NCBI GenBank assembly: GCA_001051155.2
Contig: JYIP02000004.1
Span: forward strand, 4,830,383-4,894,382
DNA: 64,000 nt
Source of the DNA: Chrysoporthe austroafricana
Taxonomy: Eukaryota; Ascomycota; Sordariomycetes; Diaporthales; Cryphonectriaceae
Direction: 5' to 3'
Shown: in pieces, positions 61,000 to 64,000 of the stretch
Layout of the letters: every line of letters begins with the position of its first letter
How positions within the stretch are numbered: the first letter of the stretch is position 1
Made by a program: the position numbers and the translations under genes
Notes under the pieces: model-generated
What the model was told of the DNA's origin: nothing
Database searches by the model: none
What the model saw: only the letters and a program-made list of their open reading frames with translations

Positions 61000-62205
61000 T
61001 CATATGATCATAGTCTCCGTGTCTTCCACTGCTCCGTTCTCCTCGTCGTCGGTATCGTCCAGATCAAATATCGGATATGTCAGGATAGCAGCGATGCCGC
61101 CCATGCCCTCCAGCCTCTTCCCGCTCTGGTGGTCGCTGCTGAGCACTCTGGCCTCGCCGCCGTCCTCCTTGACCTTGTCCACAAGCGCCACGTACTGCTT
61201 CCTCGTGGCGATGTCCTGACTCCTGAATAGATCGTTGTTGACGAGCAGCACGCCGCCGCCTCGGCCCACGGCTCCCTCAGCCACGGCCTTTGCCACAGGC
61301 TTGACACCATACCATGCCCGGCCGTCGTCCTTCCTTATCCTTTCCGCCAGCTCGTCTAAGTATTTCGTCTCGGAGGTGGACTTCCTCTGCTTCATGAGGA
61401 CCAAGACTTCGCGCTTCTTGAGTACCTCGTTGAGTGAGTGCACAGATCCGTTGGAGCATTGGGTGATTGTGACGTTCTTGGCCAGACTCATCAGTTTTTT
61501 GTCAGCTAGTCTTGCGCCCTCCTCCGCGATGTATTGTTTGAAGTTGGTCGCGACGTAGGCAGGGCTGGCGAGGAGAAGTGGGCGTGGTTGGGAAAAGTCA
61601 ATAGCGCGGAGCAGCGTAGAGAGGGTCTTGTCGAAGTATCGCCTGACCGCCTTGTCGTCTCTAGACGAGCCCGGTTTCCCTTTACCACTGCCAGAGCCGC
61701 TCACCCTCTGCCTCAATAGGGTCTGGAAGTCGGTGATCAGGCAGATGTTGGCTACCTGCTCGTCCATGACGACGGCAGCAATCGCGCCGTCCCTGTCGTG
61801 GTTCAGGGCGTCCCGTAGCGTCTGCAGCGCGACCGAGTCCCAGCCGTGCTTCTTCCACAACGTAAAGGGCCTGTTCAGTTCGAGGTCGAGAGTGTGATAC
61901 TGGCCGGCGCTGACAAAGGCATTCGCAGCAACGACCTTGCCGCTGACGTGAAGGGTGGAGGCGGAGGGGTCGAAGAAGGTGGAGGTGACGGTGATGGTCA
62001 GATCGGTGTGGACACGCTCGGTGGAGGACGTGCCGGTGGCGGACTCCTTGGATACCTTTCGGATGGCGTGGGCGCGAACAACGTCGTCGACGGCGATGAG
62101 GTTATTAGCATGCCACATGTCCTCAGGCTCGGTGGCTACCAGTTGTACTGAGTCCTCGCCTAGATCCTCGATCCGAGGGATCTTCTTCGCGTTGACTAAC
62201 TGCAT
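61000..62205 (-). CDS. DOM34: Dom34/Pelota ribosome-rescue factor
   Basis: Single exon, 401 aa (yeast Dom34 is 386 aa). It opens with a Sm-like eRF1_1-type domain (residues 1 to about 135) carrying the diagnostic E-P-E-D-M-W-H-A-N-N-L-I. The central domain (about 140-280) has F-S-Q-P-R-P-L-L-L-A-S-P and lacks the GGQ of eRF1, as expected for Dom34. The C-terminal eRF1_3 domain (about 285-375) has G-G-V-L-L-V-N-N-D-L-F-R-S, then an acidic tail D-L-D-D-T-D-D-E-E-N. With the GTPase Hbs1 it splits stalled ribosomes in no-go and non-stop decay in the cytoplasm. Its start lies only about 350 bp from an LTR and about 190 bp from AT-rich DNA, so its promoter is compact. Confidence 0.95.
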   Translation of the reverse strand: MQLVNAKKIPRIEDLGEDSVQLVATEPEDMWHANNLIAVDDVVRAHAIRKVSKESATGTSSTERVHTDLTITVTSTFFDPSASTLHVSGKVVAANAFVSAGQYHTLDLELNRPFTLWKKHGWDSVALQTLRDALNHDRDGAIAAVVMDEQVANICLITDFQTLLRQRVSGSGSGKGKPGSSRDDKAVRRYFDKTLSTLLRAIDFSQPRPLLLASPAYVATNFKQYIAEEGARLADKKLMSLAKNVTITQCSNGSVHSLNEVLKKREVLVLMKQRKSTSETKYLDELAERIRKDDGRAWYGVKPVAKAVAEGAVGRGGGVLLVNNDLFRSQDIATRKQYVALVDKVKEDGGEARVLSSDHQSGKRLEGMGGIAAILTYPIFDLDDTDDEENGAVEDTETMII

Positions 62206-62554
62206 GTCGTGTTGATGTTAATCCCCCAGGGTCTGAAATCGATCAATCTCTAGTGAGGCTGGATGTTCTCTGAGGGATGAATCGAGAACTAAAATTGGCA
62301 GGGATCGAGGTGAAAGGGTAGGTGGGAAATTGCGGGGCAGGGGAGTTGATGTCATGTGGGGTTATAAACACATGGCCCTTGCGAACAAGAAAAAGCAACT
62401 CTTGATAAAACTTTATAATTGCAGCTGCATTAAGAGAAAATTCGTATTATAATTAAAATGTAAATAAAAGATTAAATGTAAAATTAAAAAAAAAGGCTTT
62501 ATAAATACTAATCTTTTTAATAAATATATAATATAATAAATTAAATATAAAATA
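62206..62554. other. DOM34 promoter running into AT-rich DNA
   Basis: About 190 bp of normal-composition promoter, then an abrupt change near 62,395 to AT-rich sequence that matches no element in the window. The AT-rich 160 bp before the LTR may be RIP that spread from the repeat or the end of an older unrecognised repeat. Confidence 0.5.
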
Positions 62555-63131
62555 TAATAGCAAAACTTATAAAAATAGTAAATTTATAATAAATTCGTTT
62601 AATAAATTTATAATAAATCTCTTAGTAAATATGCGGTAAATTTATTAAGTAAATGCTATACTTTTATTAAAAGGCTTATATAATGCTTTAATATATTTTT
62701 AGCGTAATTTACTTTTTTAGAAAAATTATATTTTAAAATATATTTTAGTACGTTTATTATTAATTAATAGCTACGTTTTATACGCTTTTGCTATATAATT
62801 GGGTTTCGACTATCGGCTTTATAAAGTAACGGCTTTTATAGGAATATCGGTTTTATAAAATATCGGCTTTTATAAAAGTATTAGCTTTATAAAGCATCGG
62901 CTTTTATAAGAATATCGGTTTTATAAAATATCGGCTTTTATAGAAATAACGTTTTTATAAGAAATATTATAATTATTTATTAATAATTTATTGCTAATTT
63001 ATTATAGTAATTATTAGCAATAATATTTTATTATTGCGGCTTATTAATTATATTAAAATTAAGCATTTCGCTTAAATATATAAGTTTATATAAACTTTAA
63101 ATAATTTTGAAAAGAAAGATTAAATTATATT
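62555..63131 (+). mobile_element. Ty3/Gypsy copy I (5' LTR and leader only)
   Basis: 5' LTR 62,555-62,762 (208 bp, TAATAGC...TTATTA), primer-site region (AATAGCTACG), the leader tandem repeat (62,808-62,960) and the stretch up to the start of gag, equivalent to A 14,565-15,130. It then stops abruptly at about 63,131 where element-D-like sequence begins. Strongly RIP-altered. Confidence 0.8.
62808..62960 (+). repeat. Leader tandem repeat of copy I
   Basis: Same ATCGGCTTTATA / GGCTTTTATAGGAATATCGG array as in copies A and C, with at least seven units visible. Confidence 0.75.
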
Positions 63132-63257
63132 TTATAAATGCTATAGCGATCTTAAAATATATTATAAAGTTAAAGGGTTTATATTAATAAGAGCGGTATT
63201 AAATATAAGTTTTAAATGCCAAAACAATTTTAATAAAAAATTTTTTAATGCAATATT
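63132..63257. repeat. Fragment matching the leader of element D
   Basis: Aligns base for base, apart from transitions and a few others, with about 28,432-28,550 over roughly 120 bp (shared anchors include TAAAGTTAAAGGGTTTATA versus TAAAGTCAAAAGGTTTATA). It is wedged between copies I and G. Confidence 0.65.
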
Positions 63258-64000
63258 TGATGGTGAACGTACTGAAATATATTATGAAGCATAATTCTTC
63301 TAAGAAAGTGAATTACGCTAAAGCCTATCAGGGCATTATATAGGCCCCCCGGTAAGGGTATGGCATCCACCTGGTAAATTTATTGCGTATTTACTAGGGG
63401 ATTTACTATAAATTTACTAGGCGAATCCATTACGAATTCATTTCGTTTATAGGTTTTACTATCAATTGCCGGCCCTTTATAACCTTTATCTACAAAGGAA
63501 GCTAACCGTCAGAAACGTCTTGAGTAGCAGTAGTACGATATGATAGGATTCTGGGTTATACGGCAAGGAAAAGCACGACAGCACTATTAGATAAAAAAGA
63601 TCATATAGGAAATAATAATCGTTTTATGAAGCCGACTCGTGCTAGAGTCTTAATAGGTAAACGTACCCATGCCGGGGACTTGAATAACAAATATGCCTAT
63701 ACCGGGAATTAAAAGAAAACCTGCTTATGCCGGGGGCTTAGAATTAATCCTCTATTACAATCGGTTTATACTTAGGATAAATAGATATATATAGTACTTG
63801 TATATAATAAGGCTAGCCGATATTCAAGTATATTTCAGTAATATTTAATCGTATTTACTGCCGAAATATTTAGTATAGATATAATTAAAAACTAAAATTA
63901 TTTATAAATATTAATAGAAAATATAGCTTTCAGATAATAAAATATTAAATAGGTATAATAATAATGAATATAAAATGAAATTACGATAGGATATATTGGC
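63258..64000 (-). mobile_element. Ty3/Gypsy copy G (3' LTR and 3' region, lightly mutated)
   Basis: 3' LTR 63,258-63,464 (TGATGGTGAACG...ACTATCA), purine tract (ATTGCCGGCCCTTTAT on this strand), 3' UTR with the three CCGGG-type repeat boxes, and from about 63,790 the C-terminal end of ORF3 on the minus strand, running out of the window. The 3' UTR is clearly more GC-rich than in A, B or F, so this copy preserves the ancestral sequence better. Confidence 0.85.

Overview
The window is nuclear DNA of a filamentous ascomycete (Pezizomycotina, most likely Sordariomycetes). The genes have short introns of about 50-180 bp with GT/AG borders and CTAAC/CTGAC-type branch sites. The protein families are fungal: a Rad5 with HIRAN and RING domains, a 2EXR protein, a DHA1-type MFS transporter, an APC amino-acid permease, a Dgr2/WDR44-like WD40 protein and Dom34. 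The window also has the two-compartment look of genomes shaped by repeat-induced point mutation (RIP): very AT-rich blocks (1-39,428 and about 62,400-64,000) flank a roughly 50% GC gene island (39,429-62,395). No RNA genes, CRISPR arrays or telomeric repeats were seen.

The left AT-rich block is a stack of nested, RIP-ruined Ty3/Gypsy LTR retrotransposons. The main family has 207-208 bp LTRs (TGATAG...CTATCA), a long gag-like ORF, a pol (protease, RT, RNase H, integrase, chromodomain) and an extra unidentified ORF (ORF3) between the chromodomain and the 3' LTR. Copy A (14,565-24,678) is complete end to end with a 5-bp target duplication and sits inside the RT of a different Gypsy element, D (13,194-14,564 plus 24,679-28,865, minus strand). 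Copy B (5,328-13,193) sits in the integrase of D, and copy C (1-5,327, minus) sits in the gag of B. Further right, truncated copies E (minus) and F (plus) are fused head to head at 33,322/33,323. F abuts the 5' LTR of another minus-strand copy (H), and the H LTR cuts a Fot1/pogo-type transposase gene at 39,428, where the GC-rich DNA begins.

The gene island runs: MFS transporter (minus), RAD5 (minus), divergent NDUFAF6-like complex I assembly factor (plus), 2EXR protein (plus), amino-acid permease (minus, tail to tail with 2EXR), a 2.5-kb stretch without a supported gene, WD40 protein (minus), and DOM34/pelota (minus). These are ordinary chromosomal genes with no sign of a biosynthetic cluster. 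RAD5 (replication-fork repair) and DOM34 (ribosome rescue) are conserved housekeeping functions lying close to heterochromatin-like repeats. I rebuilt exon structures by hand from splice signals and frame continuity, giving 504 aa (MFS), 1128 aa (RAD5), 375 aa (NDUFAF6-like), 388 aa (2EXR), 525 aa (permease), 1083 aa (WD40) and 401 aa (Dom34).

The right block (62,555-64,000) holds the 5' end of another copy of the main family (I, plus), a short piece matching the leader of element D, and the 3' LTR plus 3' region of a less mutated minus-strand copy (G) that runs out of the window. The most unusual item is ORF3, present in all three copies that keep their 3' half and lying where env would be in an errantivirus-like element.
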